DNA from: Kytococcus sedentarius DSM 20547
GTDB taxonomy: Bacteria > Actinomycetota > Actinomycetes > Actinomycetales > Dermatophilaceae
DNA length: 64,000 nt
Assembly (NCBI RefSeq): GCF_000023925.1
Contig: NC_013169.1
Location: 310,001-374,000, forward strand
Direction of reading: 5' to 3'
The notes under the pieces are model-generated. The model made no database searches. It was not told the origin of the DNA and saw only the letters and a list, made by a program, of their open reading frames with translations. Shown here piece after piece: positions 24,467 through 33,715 of the stretch (its first letter is position 1; each line of letters begins with the position of its first letter). The position numbers and the translations under genes were made by a program.

Positions 24467-25471
24467 ATGAGTGACCACGAGCAGGACGTGCCGCTGGCCA
24501 TCCAGCGGACCACCGAGAAGAACCTGATGGTTTTCTCCGGCCGGGCGCACCCGTCGCTGGCCACGGCCATCGCCGACGGACTCGGCTCGCAGGTGGTGCC
24601 GACCGAGGCGTACGAGTTCGCCAACGGCGAGCTCTACGTGCGCTACAGCGAGTCGGTCCGCGGGTGCGACGCGTTCGTGATCCAGGCCCACACGGCCCCC
24701 ATCAACACGTGGTTGATGGAGCACCTGATCATGGTGGACGCCCTGAAGCGCGCCTCGGCCAAGCGGATCACCGTGGTGCTGCCCTTCTACGGCTACGCGC
24801 GGCAGGACAAGAAGCACCGCGGCCGCGAGCCGATCTCGGCCCGGCTGATGGCCGACCTGTTCAAGACCGCCGGCGCCGACCGTCTGATGGCGGTGGACCT
24901 CCACACCGCGCAGATCCAGGGCTTCTTCGACGGCCCGGTTGATCACCTGATGGCGATGCCGATCCTCGCGGACTACGTGCGGGACAAGTACGGCGACGAG
25001 GACCTCGTGGTGGTCTCCCCGGATGCCGGCCGCATCAAGGTGGCCGAGCAGTGGGCGGAGCGCTTGGGCAACCGGCCGCTGGCCTTCATCCACAAGACCC
25101 GGGACATCACACGCCCGAACGAGTCGGTGGCCAACCGCGTCATCGGCGAGGTCGAGGGGCGCATGTGCGTCCTGGTCGACGACATGATCGACTCCGGCGG
25201 GACCATCTGCAAGGCGGCCGAGGCGATCATGGCCCAGGGCGCGAAGGGCGTCATTATCGCGGCCACCCACGGCATCCTGTCCGGGCCCGCCTCGGAGCGG
25301 CTGCGGGACTCCGTGGCGCGCGAGGTGATCCTCACTGACACCCTGCCGATCGCGGAGGACCGCCAGTTCGAGACGCTCACGGTGCTCCCGATCGCGCCGT
25401 TGCTGAGCCGTGCCATCCGCGAGGTGTTCGAGGACGGGTCGGTCACGAGCATGTTCGACGGCCGCGCCTGA
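24467..25471 (+). CDS. prs: Ribose-phosphate pyrophosphokinase
   Basis: Makes phosphoribosyl pyrophosphate from ribose-5-phosphate and ATP, feeding nucleotide, His and Trp synthesis. The 334 residues show the family features: VFSGRAHPSLATAIAD near the N-terminus, the flexible-loop region YGYARQDKKHRGREPISARL, AVDLHTAQIQGFF, and the PRPP-binding VLVDDMIDSGGTI. ATG 24467 has GAGGGAG upstream. It is downstream of glmU and upstream of the L25 gene and pth, the conserved glmU-prs-rplY-pth order. The conserved length and motifs place it in class I Prs enzymes. Confidence 0.97.
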   Translation: MSDHEQDVPLAIQRTTEKNLMVFSGRAHPSLATAIADGLGSQVVPTEAYEFANGELYVRYSESVRGCDAFVIQAHTAPINTWLMEHLIMVDALKRASAKRITVVLPFYGYARQDKKHRGREPISARLMADLFKTAGADRLMAVDLHTAQIQGFFDGPVDHLMAMPILADYVRDKYGDEDLVVVSPDAGRIKVAEQWAERLGNRPLAFIHKTRDITRPNESVANRVIGEVEGRMCVLVDDMIDSGGTICKAAEAIMAQGAKGVIIAATHGILSGPASERLRDSVAREVILTDTLPIAEDRQFETLTVLPIAPLLSRAIREVFEDGSVTSMFDGRA

Positions 25472-25515
25472 GGCCCGCTACCGGCTGCGGATTTCGCGCC
25501 GCCCGGCGCGGCGTC

Positions 25516-25521
25516 TAGACT
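25516..25521 (+). promoter_or_regulatory. -10 box upstream of rplY with a long leader
   Basis: TAGACT about 199 bases before ATG 25720. The intervening leader has several G+C inverted repeats (for example GGTCCCGAGGGGTCC) and AGGAGG-like sites but no gene that I can support; it may carry feedback control of L25. Confidence 0.4.
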
Positions 25522-25719
25522 GCTGCCCACCTGAGCTTCGGCGAGGGGCGGTCAGGCTGCTCACGCGGCCGGCCCGCCCGTGATCGACGCGGCGAAAAGG
25601 AAGCGCTCTCCAGACAGGAGCACGGACGGGTCCCGAGGGGTCCGGAGGTGCCCAGGAGGCGGGTCTTCTTCGCGGCACTCGCCAGACCGAGCATCCCGAG
25701 AAGAACCCGAGGAGACACC

Positions 25720-26400
25720 ATGGCCAACAAGACCATCAAGCTGACCTGCACCGAGCGCACCACGTTCGGCAAGGGCGCTGCCCGCCAGGCCCGCCGCGAG
25801 GGCGGCATCCCCGCCGTCGTCTACGGGCACGGCGAGGGCCCCTTCCACGTGATCCTGCCGGGCCACGAGGCCTTCATTGCACTGCGTCACACCAACGCCC
25901 TGATGACCCTCACCTGGGGCTCCGGCGAGGACCGCCTGGTGCTGGCCAAGGACGTGCAGCGCGACCCGATCAAGCCGATCATCGAGCACGTCGACTTCGT
26001 GATCGTGGACCGCAACGAGAAGGTCGACGTGGACATCGCCATCCACCTCGACGGTGAGGCCGGCCCGGAGACCGTCGTCTCGGTGCCCACCTCGACCGTC
26101 ACCGTGAAGGCCCCGGTGCTGGACATCCCCGAGTCCATCACCGTGTCCGTGGAGGGCGCCGAGGCCGGCACCCTCATCCACGCCGGCGACCTGGAGCTGC
26201 CGGAGGGCGTCGAGCTCGTCACCGACGCCGAGGAGACCATCATCAACGTCTCCGAGGCCATCTCCGAGGAGGCCCTGGAGGCCGAGCTCGCCGAGGCCGA
26301 GGCCGAGGCCGGTATCGAGCAGGACGAGTCCGACGAGGAGGCCGCCGAGGCTGCCGAGGGTGGCGACGACGCCGAGGGCGAGGACGAGAAGTCCGAGTGA
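25720..26400 (+). CDS. rplY: 50S ribosomal protein L25 / general stress protein Ctc
   Basis: Binds 5S rRNA in the large subunit. The protein is of the long TL5/Ctc type (226 residues): an N-terminal L25 beta-barrel (about 1-95) with ERTTFGKGAARQARREGGIPAVVYG, a C-terminal beta domain (about 97-185), and a strongly acidic tail of Glu/Ala/Asp repeats (about 186-226) which is not conserved. ATG 25720 follows CGAGGAG. A long untranslated leader precedes it. An 11-bp hairpin terminator follows the gene. Position between prs and pth is standard for actinobacteria. Confidence 0.95.
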   Translation: MANKTIKLTCTERTTFGKGAARQARREGGIPAVVYGHGEGPFHVILPGHEAFIALRHTNALMTLTWGSGEDRLVLAKDVQRDPIKPIIEHVDFVIVDRNEKVDVDIAIHLDGEAGPETVVSVPTSTVTVKAPVLDIPESITVSVEGAEAGTLIHAGDLELPEGVELVTDAEETIINVSEAISEEALEAELAEAEAEAGIEQDESDEEAAEAAEGGDDAEGEDEKSE

Positions 26401-26437
26401 TCCCAGCGCGCCGCAGCACCGCGGCGCACTGCACCCG

Positions 26438-26472
26438 GCGCGGGGCCCTGCCAGCATGGTGGGGCCCCGCGC
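26438..26472 (+). terminator. Terminator of rplY
   Basis: GCGCGGGGCCC (26438-26448) and GGGCCCCGCGC (26462-26472) form an 11-bp stem with a 13-base loop. A smaller hairpin GCGCCGC/GCGGCGC precedes it. Confidence 0.75.
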
Positions 26473-26557
26473 CCGTGCGCGCGGGGACGTGATCTGCGCG
26501 CACCCGCGCCCGCAGTCGGTGGACGTCGCCGACCGACCCGAGTCAAGGAGTGGACCG

Positions 26558-27166
26558 ATGGAGATCGACGACGACCCGTGGCTGGTCGCCGGCCTGGGGA
26601 ACCCCGGCCCGCGCTACGCCGGGAACCGGCACAACGTGGGCGCGATGGTGGTCGCGGAGATGGCTGCCGGCGCGGGCGTGAAGCTGTCGGCCGCCCGCCA
26701 GGCCCGCGCGGTGAGCGCTGAGACCCGGCTGGGCACCCTGCCCGGTGGGCGCCCCGGCCGGCGGGTCGTGCTGGCCACCCCCCTGGACTTCATGAACCTC
26801 AGCGGCGGCCCGGTCAGCGGGCTGATGAAGTACCACGGCATCGACGTCGACCACCTGGTGGTGCTCCACGACGAGCTCGACATCGACTTCGGCGCGGTGC
26901 GGCTCAAGAAGGGCGGCGGCGAGGGCGGCCACAACGGACTGCGCTCCATCACCCAGTCCCTGGGCACGAAGGACTACCACCGCATCCGGTTGGGCATCGG
27001 CCGGCCGCCGGGGCGCATGGACGTGGCCGACTTCGTGCTGCGGGACTTCTCCCCCACCGAGCGCGCGGAGCTGCCCTTCCTGCTCGGCGACGGGGCCGAT
27101 GCGGTGGAGCGCCTGCTGCACCACGGCCTGGAGGCTGCGCAGCAGTTCCACCACTCACCGCGCTGA
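26558..27166 (+). CDS. pth: Peptidyl-tRNA hydrolase
   Basis: Releases peptides from prematurely dissociated peptidyl-tRNA. The 202-residue protein has GLGNPGPRYAGNRHNVGAMV at the N-terminus with the catalytic His in NRHNVG, the conserved PLDFMNLSG, the Asp-containing VLHDELDIDFG, and KKGGGEGGHNGLRSI. These are the expected residues of the Pth fold in order. ATG 26558 has AAGGAG eight bases upstream. It is the last gene of the glmU-prs-rplY-pth block and is convergent with mutT1, the stops being 8 bases apart. Confidence 0.97.
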   Translation: MEIDDDPWLVAGLGNPGPRYAGNRHNVGAMVVAEMAAGAGVKLSAARQARAVSAETRLGTLPGGRPGRRVVLATPLDFMNLSGGPVSGLMKYHGIDVDHLVVLHDELDIDFGAVRLKKGGGEGGHNGLRSITQSLGTKDYHRIRLGIGRPPGRMDVADFVLRDFSPTERAELPFLLGDGADAVERLLHHGLEAAQQFHHSPR

Positions 27167-27174
27167 GGCGCGGC

Positions 27175-28101
27175 TCACCAGGTCTCGCTGGCCAGCACCT
27201 TGCTCGACTCGCCCTGCCCGGTGAGGTGTAGGACGACGAATCCACCCTTGGTCATGCCCTCGCGCGCCAGCTGCAGCACGGTCCGCTCGGCCCGCGACCC
27301 CGGCAGGGTGCGCTCGGCCACGGCCTCCAGCATGGACGGCAGGACCGGCCCGTGGGAGCACAGGACCGTGCTGCGCCCGGTGCCCAGCGCCTTGGCCACG
27401 TGCTTGGCCGCCTTGTGCGGCGCGGCGCGGTGCCCCTCCTCGGAGAGTCCGGCCTTCAGCCGGGGCTTCAGGGCGGCGACGGCGGCGAAGGGCGCCACGC
27501 TGTCGCTGCAGCGTGCGGCGGGGGAGGAGACGATGCGGTCCACGCCGAAGGCCTGCAGCGTGGGAGCCAGCGCCTTGGCCCGGTCGAAGCCGGCGGGCAC
27601 CAGGGGGCGCTCGGCGTCCACACCGTCCCAGTCCTCCCGGCGCACGGCCAGCGCGTGGCGCAGCACCACCAGCACCCGGGTGTCCAGCATCCCCTGGTCG
27701 TCGAGCTCCACCAGGCGGTCCAGCTGCTCCCGGTCGTGGGGGTAGCTGAGCCGCTTGCGGGCCTGTGGGGGCGAGAGCCAGGCCACCTCGTCGACCTCGT
27801 GCTCCAGTGCCCCCAGCGACTCCACGACGTGGGCCGCCCAGTAGTGCACGCGCTTGAGGTTGCCGTTGGGCATGCGGTACTCGGAGGTGGGCAGGGGCAT
27901 GCCCAGCCGGACGGCCAGGGAGGCCTCCTCGGCCACCTCACGGGCCGCGGTCTGCGGCAGCAGCTCGCCGGGGTCCACCTTCCCCTTGGGCCAGCTCCAG
28001 TCGTCGTAGTGGGCACGGTGCACCAGCGCCACCTGCAGCCGTCCCTTGCGGCGTCGCCACGGGACCGCTCCGGCGGCCTCGACCACGTGCTCGGTGCTCA
28101 T
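27175..28101 (-). CDS. mutT1: MutT1-like NUDIX hydrolase fused to a histidine phosphatase domain
   Basis: A 308-residue two-domain enzyme. The N-terminal NUDIX domain has the box [20 protein letters not shown] (G-x5-E-x7-REUxEE), and the C-terminal half is a phosphoglycerate-mutase-like histidine phosphatase with [23 protein letters not shown] and the late catalytic His in LCSHGP. This architecture is that of mycobacterial MutT1, which clears 8-oxo-dGTP and can also act on diadenosine polyphosphates. It overlaps the ppk1 stop by four bases, so both are co-translated; pairing of a NUDIX enzyme with polyphosphate kinase is common in actinobacteria. Confidence 0.93.
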   Translation of the reverse strand: MSTEHVVEAAGAVPWRRRKGRLQVALVHRAHYDDWSWPKGKVDPGELLPQTAAREVAEEASLAVRLGMPLPTSEYRMPNGNLKRVHYWAAHVVESLGALEHEVDEVAWLSPPQARKRLSYPHDREQLDRLVELDDQGMLDTRVLVVLRHALAVRREDWDGVDAERPLVPAGFDRAKALAPTLQAFGVDRIVSSPAARCSDSVAPFAAVAALKPRLKAGLSEEGHRAAPHKAAKHVAKALGTGRSTVLCSHGPVLPSMLEAVAERTLPGSRAERTVLQLAREGMTKGGFVVLHLTGQGESSKVLASETW

Positions 28102-30410
28102 CGACGACGTCCCTTCCGGCGGCGCTGGGCGTAGTCCTTCTCGATCTCGAACTGGATGTCCTTGAGCGGTTCACCAGCCTCGTCGAGGTGGTGCCGCGTC
28201 CACACCCCCTCGGCGTCCAGGTGCCAGGTGGCGACGTCCGGGGAGAAGGCCAGCTCGAACAGCTCGTCGAGGTGGCACACGTGCGCGGGGTCGCGCAGCT
28301 CCACCATGGCCTCCACCCGGCGGTCCAGGTTGCGGTGCATCATGTCGGCCGACCCGATGAGGGCGCGCAGCGGGTTGGCCGGGTCGCCCGGGATACCCGC
28401 CACGACCACCCGGCTGTGCTCCAGGAAGCGGCCGAGCACCGAGCGCACGCGGATGTTCTCGCTCAGTCCCGGCACCCCCGGCCGCAGGGCGCAGATCCCC
28501 CGCACCCACACGTCCACCTGCACCCCGGCCTGCGACGCCCGGTAGCAGGCGTCGATGAAGGCCTCGTCCACGATGCTGTTGGCCTTCACCCGCACGCGTG
28601 CCGGGTGCCCCTTGCGCGCCCGCGCCGCTTGCTCGTCCATCAGCTGCACCAGTCCGCTGCGCACCGAGCGGGGTGCCACGAGCAGCCGCTGGAAGGTGCT
28701 GCGGGGCGCCATGCCGGAGAGCTGGTTGAACAGCCGGGTGACGTCCTCGGTCACCTGCGGGTCGGTGGAGAGCAGCCCGAGGTCCTCGTAGAGGCGCGCC
28801 GTCTTCGGGTTGTAGTTGCCGGTGCCGATGTGCACGTAGCGCTGCAGCCCATCGGCCTCCTGGCGGACCACCAGGCACAGCTTGGCGTGGGTCTTCAGCC
28901 CGACCTGCCCGTAGACCACGTGGACGCCCGCGCGTTCGAGCTGGCGGGCCCAGGTGATGTTGTTCTCCTCGTCGAACCGGGCCTTGATCTCCACCACGGC
29001 CAGCACCTGCTTGCCGGACTCCGCGGCCTCGATGAGGGCCCGGATGATCGGCGAGTCACCGCTGGTGCGGTAGAGCGTCTGCTTGATGGCCAGCACGTGC
29101 GGGTCGGCGGCGGCCTGCTCCAGGAAGCGCTGCACCGAGGTGCTGAACGAGTCGTAGGGGTGGTGCAGCAGCACGTCGCGCTCCCGCATCGTCCCCAGCA
29201 CGTCGGCCTCGGCCGAACGCTCCACCGGTGCGAGGGCCGGGTGGGTGTGGGTGCGGAAGGCGGGCCACCGCAGGTCGGAGATGCGCAGATCGGCCACCGT
29301 GTTCATGCTGCGCAGGTCCAGCGGAGCCGGCAGCACGTACACCTCGTGGGTGGTGACGTCGAGCTCGCGCTGGAGGATGGCCCGCACCTCGGGGGTCATG
29401 TCCTCCTCGACCTCGAGGCGCACGGCGGGCCCGAAGCGGCGGCGGGTGAGCTCGCGCTCCAGTGCGGTCAGCAGGTTCTCCGCCTCATCCTCCTCCACCT
29501 CCAGGTCCTCGTTGCGGGTGACGCGGAAGGTGTAGGTCTGCTTGATCTCCATGCCGGGGAACAGCAGCGAGAGGTGGGCGGCGATCACGTCCTCGATGGG
29601 GAGGAACCGGATCCCGTGCTCGGACTCCTGGATCTGCTCGTCGCTCTCGTCGGTGCCGAGCACGTGCGAGACACGCAGCAGCCGCGGCAGGGCCGGCGGG
29701 ACCTTCACGCGGGCGAAGTGCTCCTGGAAGGTGCGGGGGTCGGCCAGCGTCACGGCCAGGTTGAGCGAGAGCCCGGAAATGTACGGGAAGGGGTGGGCCG
29801 GGTCGACGGCCAGCGGCGTGAGCACCGGGTAGACGTCGCGGACGAAGAACTCTTCGAACGCGTCGCGCTCGGCGTCCTGCAGGTCCTTCCACCGCACCAC
29901 GTGGATGCCCTCGGCGGCCAGCGCCGGCATGATCTCGTCGCTGTAGAGGCGCGACTGCTCGGTCATCAGCGCGTGGGCGCTGCGGCCCACCATGCTCAGC
30001 ACCTCCTGCGGCTCCTGGCCCGATGCGGAGCGCACGGCCAGGCCGGTGGCGATCCGGCGCTTGAGCCCGGCCACGCGGACCATGAAGAACTCGTCCAGGT
30101 TGCTGGCGAAGATGGCCAGGAAGCGGGCGCGCTCCAGCAGCGGGACGGCGGGGTCGGCAGCGAGCTCCAGCACCCGCTCGTTGAACTGCAGCCAGCTGGT
30201 CTCGCGCTCCAGGAAGCGGTCGGCGGGCAGCTCGCCGTCGGGGGCCGGGTCGGCCGAGCTGACGAACCGTCCCCCCGCATCGCGCGGACGCCGCGGCTGC
30301 GGCGGCTGGATGATGTGTGCGGCGGGGCGGGGCGTGCCGTTCCCGGTGCCGTCGGATGTGGGGGAGGGGTCCCCGTGCTTCGCTGTCGTGGTCGCCGAGG
30401 AATCCGCCAT
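28098..30410 (-). CDS. ppk1: Polyphosphate kinase 1
   Basis: Polymerises the terminal phosphate of ATP into polyphosphate. The 770-residue protein includes a non-conserved Pro/Arg-rich head (about 1-60), the PPK N domain starting [16 protein letters not shown] and [19 protein letters not shown], and the phospholipase-D-like catalytic halves with [18 protein letters not shown], the phospho-accepting His in [20 protein letters not shown], and [10 protein letters not shown] near the end. The C-terminus is lysine/arginine-rich. TAGGCT ends 6 bases before ATG 30410, predicting a leaderless transcript that continues into mutT1. Confidence 0.97.
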   Translation of the reverse strand: MADSSATTTAKHGDPSPTSDGTGNGTPRPAAHIIQPPQPRRPRDAGGRFVSSADPAPDGELPADRFLERETSWLQFNERVLELAADPAVPLLERARFLAIFASNLDEFFMVRVAGLKRRIATGLAVRSASGQEPQEVLSMVGRSAHALMTEQSRLYSDEIMPALAAEGIHVVRWKDLQDAERDAFEEFFVRDVYPVLTPLAVDPAHPFPYISGLSLNLAVTLADPRTFQEHFARVKVPPALPRLLRVSHVLGTDESDEQIQESEHGIRFLPIEDVIAAHLSLLFPGMEIKQTYTFRVTRNEDLEVEEDEAENLLTALERELTRRRFGPAVRLEVEEDMTPEVRAILQRELDVTTHEVYVLPAPLDLRSMNTVADLRISDLRWPAFRTHTHPALAPVERSAEADVLGTMRERDVLLHHPYDSFSTSVQRFLEQAAADPHVLAIKQTLYRTSGDSPIIRALIEAAESGKQVLAVVEIKARFDEENNITWARQLERAGVHVVYGQVGLKTHAKLCLVVRQEADGLQRYVHIGTGNYNPKTARLYEDLGLLSTDPQVTEDVTRLFNQLSGMAPRSTFQRLLVAPRSVRSGLVQLMDEQAARARKGHPARVRVKANSIVDEAFIDACYRASQAGVQVDVWVRGICALRPGVPGLSENIRVRSVLGRFLEHSRVVVAGIPGDPANPLRALIGSADMMHRNLDRRVEAMVELRDPAHVCHLDELFELAFSPDVATWHLDAEGVWTRHHLDEAGEPLKDIQFEIEKDYAQRRRKGRRR

Positions 30411-30416
30411 GCCACC

Positions 30417-30422
30417 AGCCTA
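30417..30422 (-). promoter_or_regulatory. -10 box of ppk1-mutT1 (leaderless)
   Basis: TAGGCT on the minus strand, ending 6 bases before ATG 30410. Confidence 0.55.
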
Positions 30423-30512
30423 GCGACGCCACGGGGTGGTGGTCACCTGCGGTGGGGCCGGCGGGGACGTGCGGTGTGGGGGCACCCGGGGAGCGCCCCG
30501 GGCCGGGGGGCG

Positions 30513-31403
30513 TCAGACCGGGGGGCCGTACTGCACGTCCACCGCGGCGCGCTCGAAACCGAGCCGGCCGTAGGTGGTTACGGCGGCGCGGTTGTCCCCG
30601 TCGACGTAGAGCTCGACGGTCTCCACCCCGCGGTCGGCCAGGTGGTGCAGGCCGACGAGGGTGGCCACCCGCCCCAGCCCCTCGCCCTGTCGCTCGGGGT
30701 CGACGCCGACGACGTACACCTCACCCACCGGCAGCTGGTCGACCTTGGTCCAGTGGAAGCCGACGACCTCCCCGTCCCGCGTGTCGTCCACGAGCAGCAG
30801 GAAGCCGGAGGCGTCGAACCAGTCCTCCTGGGTGCGGGCGGTCAGGTCCTCGGCGGTCATCCGCCCCTGTTCGGCGTGGTCGGCGAAGGCGCGGGAGTTC
30901 ACCCGCAGCCATGCCTCGTCGTCCTGGCCGGCGACGAAGGGCCGCACCGAGATGCCCTCGGGCAGCTCCACCGGCGGCAGCTCGGAGAACTCCCCGGCCA
31001 CCGGGCGCTCCATCCGCCACAGCGGGCGGCGGGGCACCATCCCGCGCGATGCGGCGAGCCGGCGCCCGCCGTCCATGTCACCGTGGGCCCACAGCAGCAG
31101 CTCGGGGTCGTGCTCGAGGAGTGCGTCCAGGAGGCGCCCCCCGAGGCCGGCCTTGCGTGCGTCGGGGTCGGTCACCACCTCGGCGGACCCGTGGGCCAGG
31201 GTGCCGTAGCCCACCAGGCGGTCCTGGTCGTGGGCCAGCACGTGCACCCGGCCGGGGGTCCGGTGGCGCAGCGCCAGCAGCGACTCCTCGTTGAGTGGGT
31301 CGACCCCGTCCGCCCGCGCCGCGCGGCGCGCCAGGTCGCCGATCGCCTGGGAGTCCTCAGGGGTCAGCTCCTCGGGGGAGCGGTGCGTCAGGTCCGGGGA
31401 CAT
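30513..31403 (-). CDS. mshD: Mycothiol synthase
   Basis: Acetylates Cys-GlcN-Ins in the last step of mycothiol biosynthesis. The 296 residues form two GNAT acetyltransferase domains: the first with VVTDPDARKAGLGGRLLDALL, the second, catalytic one with VYVVGVDPERQGEGLGRVATLVGL and the tail YVDGDNRAAVTTYGRLGFE. The tandem GNAT layout is specific to MshD. ATG 31403 is preferred because it avoids overlap with glnR and has TGGAAT ending 6 bases upstream; ATG 31436 would add 11 residues. The order glnR-mshD is as in Mycobacterium (Rv0818-Rv0819). Confidence 0.95.
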   Translation of the reverse strand: MSPDLTHRSPEELTPEDSQAIGDLARRAARADGVDPLNEESLLALRHRTPGRVHVLAHDQDRLVGYGTLAHGSAEVVTDPDARKAGLGGRLLDALLEHDPELLLWAHGDMDGGRRLAASRGMVPRRPLWRMERPVAGEFSELPPVELPEGISVRPFVAGQDDEAWLRVNSRAFADHAEQGRMTAEDLTARTQEDWFDASGFLLLVDDTRDGEVVGFHWTKVDQLPVGEVYVVGVDPERQGEGLGRVATLVGLHHLADRGVETVELYVDGDNRAAVTTYGRLGFERAAVDVQYGPPV

Positions 31404-31409
31404 CTGCAC

Positions 31410-31415
31410 ATTCCA
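31410..31415 (-). promoter_or_regulatory. -10-like box of mshD (leaderless)
   Basis: TGGAAT on the minus strand, ending 6 bases before ATG 31403, between the glnR stop and the mshD start. Confidence 0.35.
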
Positions 31416-31428
31416 CCACGGCCCCGCC

Positions 31429-32214
31429 TCAGGCACGCGCCTCCATCCGGTAGCCCACGTTGCGCACGGTGACGATCAGCCCCTCGTGCTCGGGGCCCAG
31501 CTTCGAGCGCAGGCGCCGCACGTGGACGTCCACCGTCCGCGTGCCGCTCAACCGGGTGCCCTCCCACAGGTCCTCGAGGAGCTCCTCGCGGGTGAAGACC
31601 CGGCCCGGGTGGGTCGCGAGGTGCGCCAGCAGCTCGAACTCGCGGAAGGTCAGGTCCAGCGTGCGCCCCCGGAGGCGGGCCGACCAGCTGTCCCGGTGGA
31701 TCACCAGCCCACCGAGGTCGATGCTGTCACCCTCCCCGGGGGGTGCCGCACCCGGGCCGGCGGCCCCCGCATCGCTGCGGCCCTCTCCGCTGCCGGACGT
31801 GAGGCCCTCGCCTGCGCGCTGCCCGGCGGCCGCCCCGCGCCGGGCGGCGGCCCGCTGGCCGGCCACCCGCACCCGGGCGGTCACCTCGCCGGGGCCCGCA
31901 GTGGAGAGCAGCAGGTCGTCGGCCTCCCACCGGCTGGTCCACGCCGCGAGGTCCTCCGGGCGCAGCACCACCAGGCGCGCGCAGTCGGGGTGGGTGGAGG
32001 CGAGCTCGCGGGCGAGGTCGCGGTGGGCCGCCAGCTGGTCGCGCGCGTCAACCACCAACACGGGGGGAGGCTCGCCGGGGGAGCGGGGCGGCTGCGCGGG
32101 GCCGGGACCGACCCCCATCGGCTCCACCGTCCAGTCGAGCAGCGCCATCGCCTCGAGGGCCGGGGAGTCCAGCGCGGGCGCCGGTCCTCGGTGGAGCAGG
32201 ACGACGCGCGGCAT
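31429..32214 (-). CDS. glnR: GlnR-type winged-helix regulator
   Basis: An orphan OmpR-type regulator; GlnR controls nitrogen metabolism in actinobacteria. The 261 residues comprise a receiver-like domain (about 1-115) with VLVVDARDQL around Asp56 and SRWEADDLLLSTAGPGEVTARV, matching GlnR rather than typical phosphorylated receivers: the usual acidic pocket and conserved Lys are missing. A Gly/Ala/Ser-rich linker (about 117-163) is longer than in mycobacterial GlnR. The winged helix has RTLDLTFREFELLAHLATH and RTVDVHVRRLRSKLGPEHE, nearly identical to GlnR. TAAACT ends 6 bases before ATG 32214. mshD follows on the same strand after 25 bases. Confidence 0.9.
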   Translation of the reverse strand: MPRVVLLHRGPAPALDSPALEAMALLDWTVEPMGVGPGPAQPPRSPGEPPPVLVVDARDQLAAHRDLARELASTHPDCARLVVLRPEDLAAWTSRWEADDLLLSTAGPGEVTARVRVAGQRAAARRGAAAGQRAGEGLTSGSGEGRSDAGAAGPGAAPPGEGDSIDLGGLVIHRDSWSARLRGRTLDLTFREFELLAHLATHPGRVFTREELLEDLWEGTRLSGTRTVDVHVRRLRSKLGPEHEGLIVTVRNVGYRMEARA

Positions 32215-32220
32215 TGCCGT

Positions 32221-32226
32221 AGTTTA
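32221..32226 (-). promoter_or_regulatory. -10 box of glnR (leaderless)
   Basis: TAAACT on the minus strand, ending 6 bases before ATG 32214. Confidence 0.55.
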
Positions 32227-32280
32227 CTGGCATCGACCCCACGTCCCGGCCGTGAGCAGCGCGGCCACAGGAGGTAGTGC

Positions 32281-33099
32281 ATGCCGAGCCCCGGTCCCTC
32301 GTCGGCGGACCCCCGCCGCGGGTCCGCCGCTCCCTCGTCCTTCCGGGGCCAACGCGCGGCAGCCCGGTCCGCCGCCCTGTGCGCCATCGTGCTGGCCCTG
32401 GCCGGATGGGGCGCCGGGCCGCTGGCGGCCGCTGCCGTGGCCACGGTGGCCGGGGCCATCGTGGCCGTGGGCTGGGGCCGCGTCCTGGACCTCCCCTCGG
32501 CGCGGGGCACCCGGGTGGTGCTGGGGGCAGTGGTGGCGCTCGCCGTCCTGGCGGCCGTGATCGGGCACCTCGACGACGCGTCCTTCGCCCTCTCGGTCTG
32601 GTGGGCCCTGCCGGTGGCCGGTGGTGTGTGGGCCTCACTCGCCCACCAGGTGTGGCGCAGCGACGGCCGCCCCCGCGTGGTCGACCTGCTGACGGCCGAG
32701 GTGTTCGCCGTCCTGGTGATCGTCGCGGGCTTCCTGTGGAGCTGGGCCACGCCCGCGGCCGCACTCGCTGCGGCAGCCGGACTCGCCGCGACGGCCCTGG
32801 TCGACTCGGTGGCCCCCCGGCAGCGCTTCGTGGCCTGGGCGGTCGGGGTCGTCGTGGGGCTGGCGGTCGCCGCCACCTGGTGGGCGGTGCGGGACGACGT
32901 CTCCACCGCCCGCAGCCTGACGCTCGGGTCCGTCGCCGTGCTGGCACCCACCATCTCGCAGGCCACCCGGTTGGTGCTGTTGCGCCTGCCCGCGGTGCGC
33001 AGCGGCGTGACCGGCGGCGTCGTGGTGGGGGTCGTGAGTGCCTCGCTGGCCGGTATCGTGACCGGCCTGTTCGCGATGGTGAGTCCCCTCATCGGCTGA
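32281..33099 (+). CDS. Polytopic membrane protein of unknown function
   Basis: A 272-residue protein with about eight hydrophobic helices (from residue 27 onwards) separated by short loops, one of which is basic and polar (HQVWRSDGRPRVVD, about 121-134). No catalytic or transport motif is recognised. ATG 32281 has CAGGAGG nine bases upstream. It is divergent from glnR with 66 bases between the starts and is followed after 34 bases by the nitrobindin-like gene on the same strand. Alanine and valine dominate the helices, normal for this genome. Confidence 0.65.
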   Translation: MPSPGPSSADPRRGSAAPSSFRGQRAAARSAALCAIVLALAGWGAGPLAAAAVATVAGAIVAVGWGRVLDLPSARGTRVVLGAVVALAVLAAVIGHLDDASFALSVWWALPVAGGVWASLAHQVWRSDGRPRVVDLLTAEVFAVLVIVAGFLWSWATPAAALAAAAGLAATALVDSVAPRQRFVAWAVGVVVGLAVAATWWAVRDDVSTARSLTLGSVAVLAPTISQATRLVLLRLPAVRSGVTGGVVVGVVSASLAGIVTGLFAMVSPLIG

Positions 33100-33133
33100 C
33101 CACCCCCGTACCCCTCCCGATCACAGGAGTCCC

Positions 33134-33643
33134 ATGGTCTTCCACATCGACGCCGACATGTCCCCCCGCCTCGCCCCGCTGGCCTGGATGCTCGGCCGCT
33201 GGGAGGGCGCCGGTGTGGTGGGCTACCCCGACCGCGAGTCCGGCCACTTCGGCCAGGAGCTGATCGCCACCCACGACGGGCGGGAGTTCATCACCTGGAC
33301 CAGCCGCACGTGGATGCTGGACGAGGACGGACGGCCGGGTGAGCCGTACGCCGTCGAGAGCGGCTTCTGGCGGCCGGAGGGGGAGGACGGCGAGTTCGTC
33401 CTGCTGCTCGCCCACCCCACCGGCTACGTCGAGCAGTACTTCGGCGCCCGGCACCCCGAGCGCCCCAGCATCGAGATGGCCACCGACGGCATCCTGCGCA
33501 CCGCGGGGGCCGAGGAGTACACCGCGGCCAAGCGCCTGTACGGCCTGGTGGACGGCGACCTGATGTGGGTGATGGACATGGCCTACAAGGGCCACCCCAT
33601 GACCAGCCACATGTCGGCGCAGCTCAAGCGCGTGGAGGGCTGA
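33134..33643 (+). CDS. Nitrobindin-family heme-binding protein
   Basis: A 169-residue beta-barrel protein of the nitrobindin (THAP4-like, FABP-related) family, which binds ferric heme and reacts with NO or peroxynitrite. Signatures are WMLGRWEGAGVVGYP near the N-terminus (G-x-W-x-G), ESGFWRPEGE, LLAHPTGYVEQYFG and the C-terminal helix-strand stretch with MTSHMSAQLKRVEG, where the His in SHMSAQL corresponds to the proximal heme ligand. Such proteins occur widely in actinobacteria next to unrelated genes. The ATG has CAGGAG upstream. It ends at a very strong bidirectional terminator. Confidence 0.85.
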   Translation: MVFHIDADMSPRLAPLAWMLGRWEGAGVVGYPDRESGHFGQELIATHDGREFITWTSRTWMLDEDGRPGEPYAVESGFWRPEGEDGEFVLLLAHPTGYVEQYFGARHPERPSIEMATDGILRTAGAEEYTAAKRLYGLVDGDLMWVMDMAYKGHPMTSHMSAQLKRVEG

Positions 33644-33649
33644 GCCAGC

Positions 33650-33698
33650 AGCACGTGACGGGGCCCCGGGAGGATCTCCCGGGGCCCCGTCACGTGCT
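33650..33698. terminator. Very strong bidirectional terminator
   Basis: Two perfectly complementary 23-base arms (33650-33672 and 33676-33698) enclose the three-base loop GAT, giving a 49-base near-perfect palindrome. It lies between the convergent nitrobindin and LCP genes, only 7 bases after one stop and 17 before the other. Confidence 0.9.
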
Positions 33699-33715
33699 CG
33701 GCCGGAGGGGCCGGC

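Noticed and set aside
28188-31472. A 1,094-codon plus-strand frame
   Set aside because: Antisense to ppk1 and mshD, which have full motif sets; the frame gives His/Arg/Gly-rich sequence without any fold.
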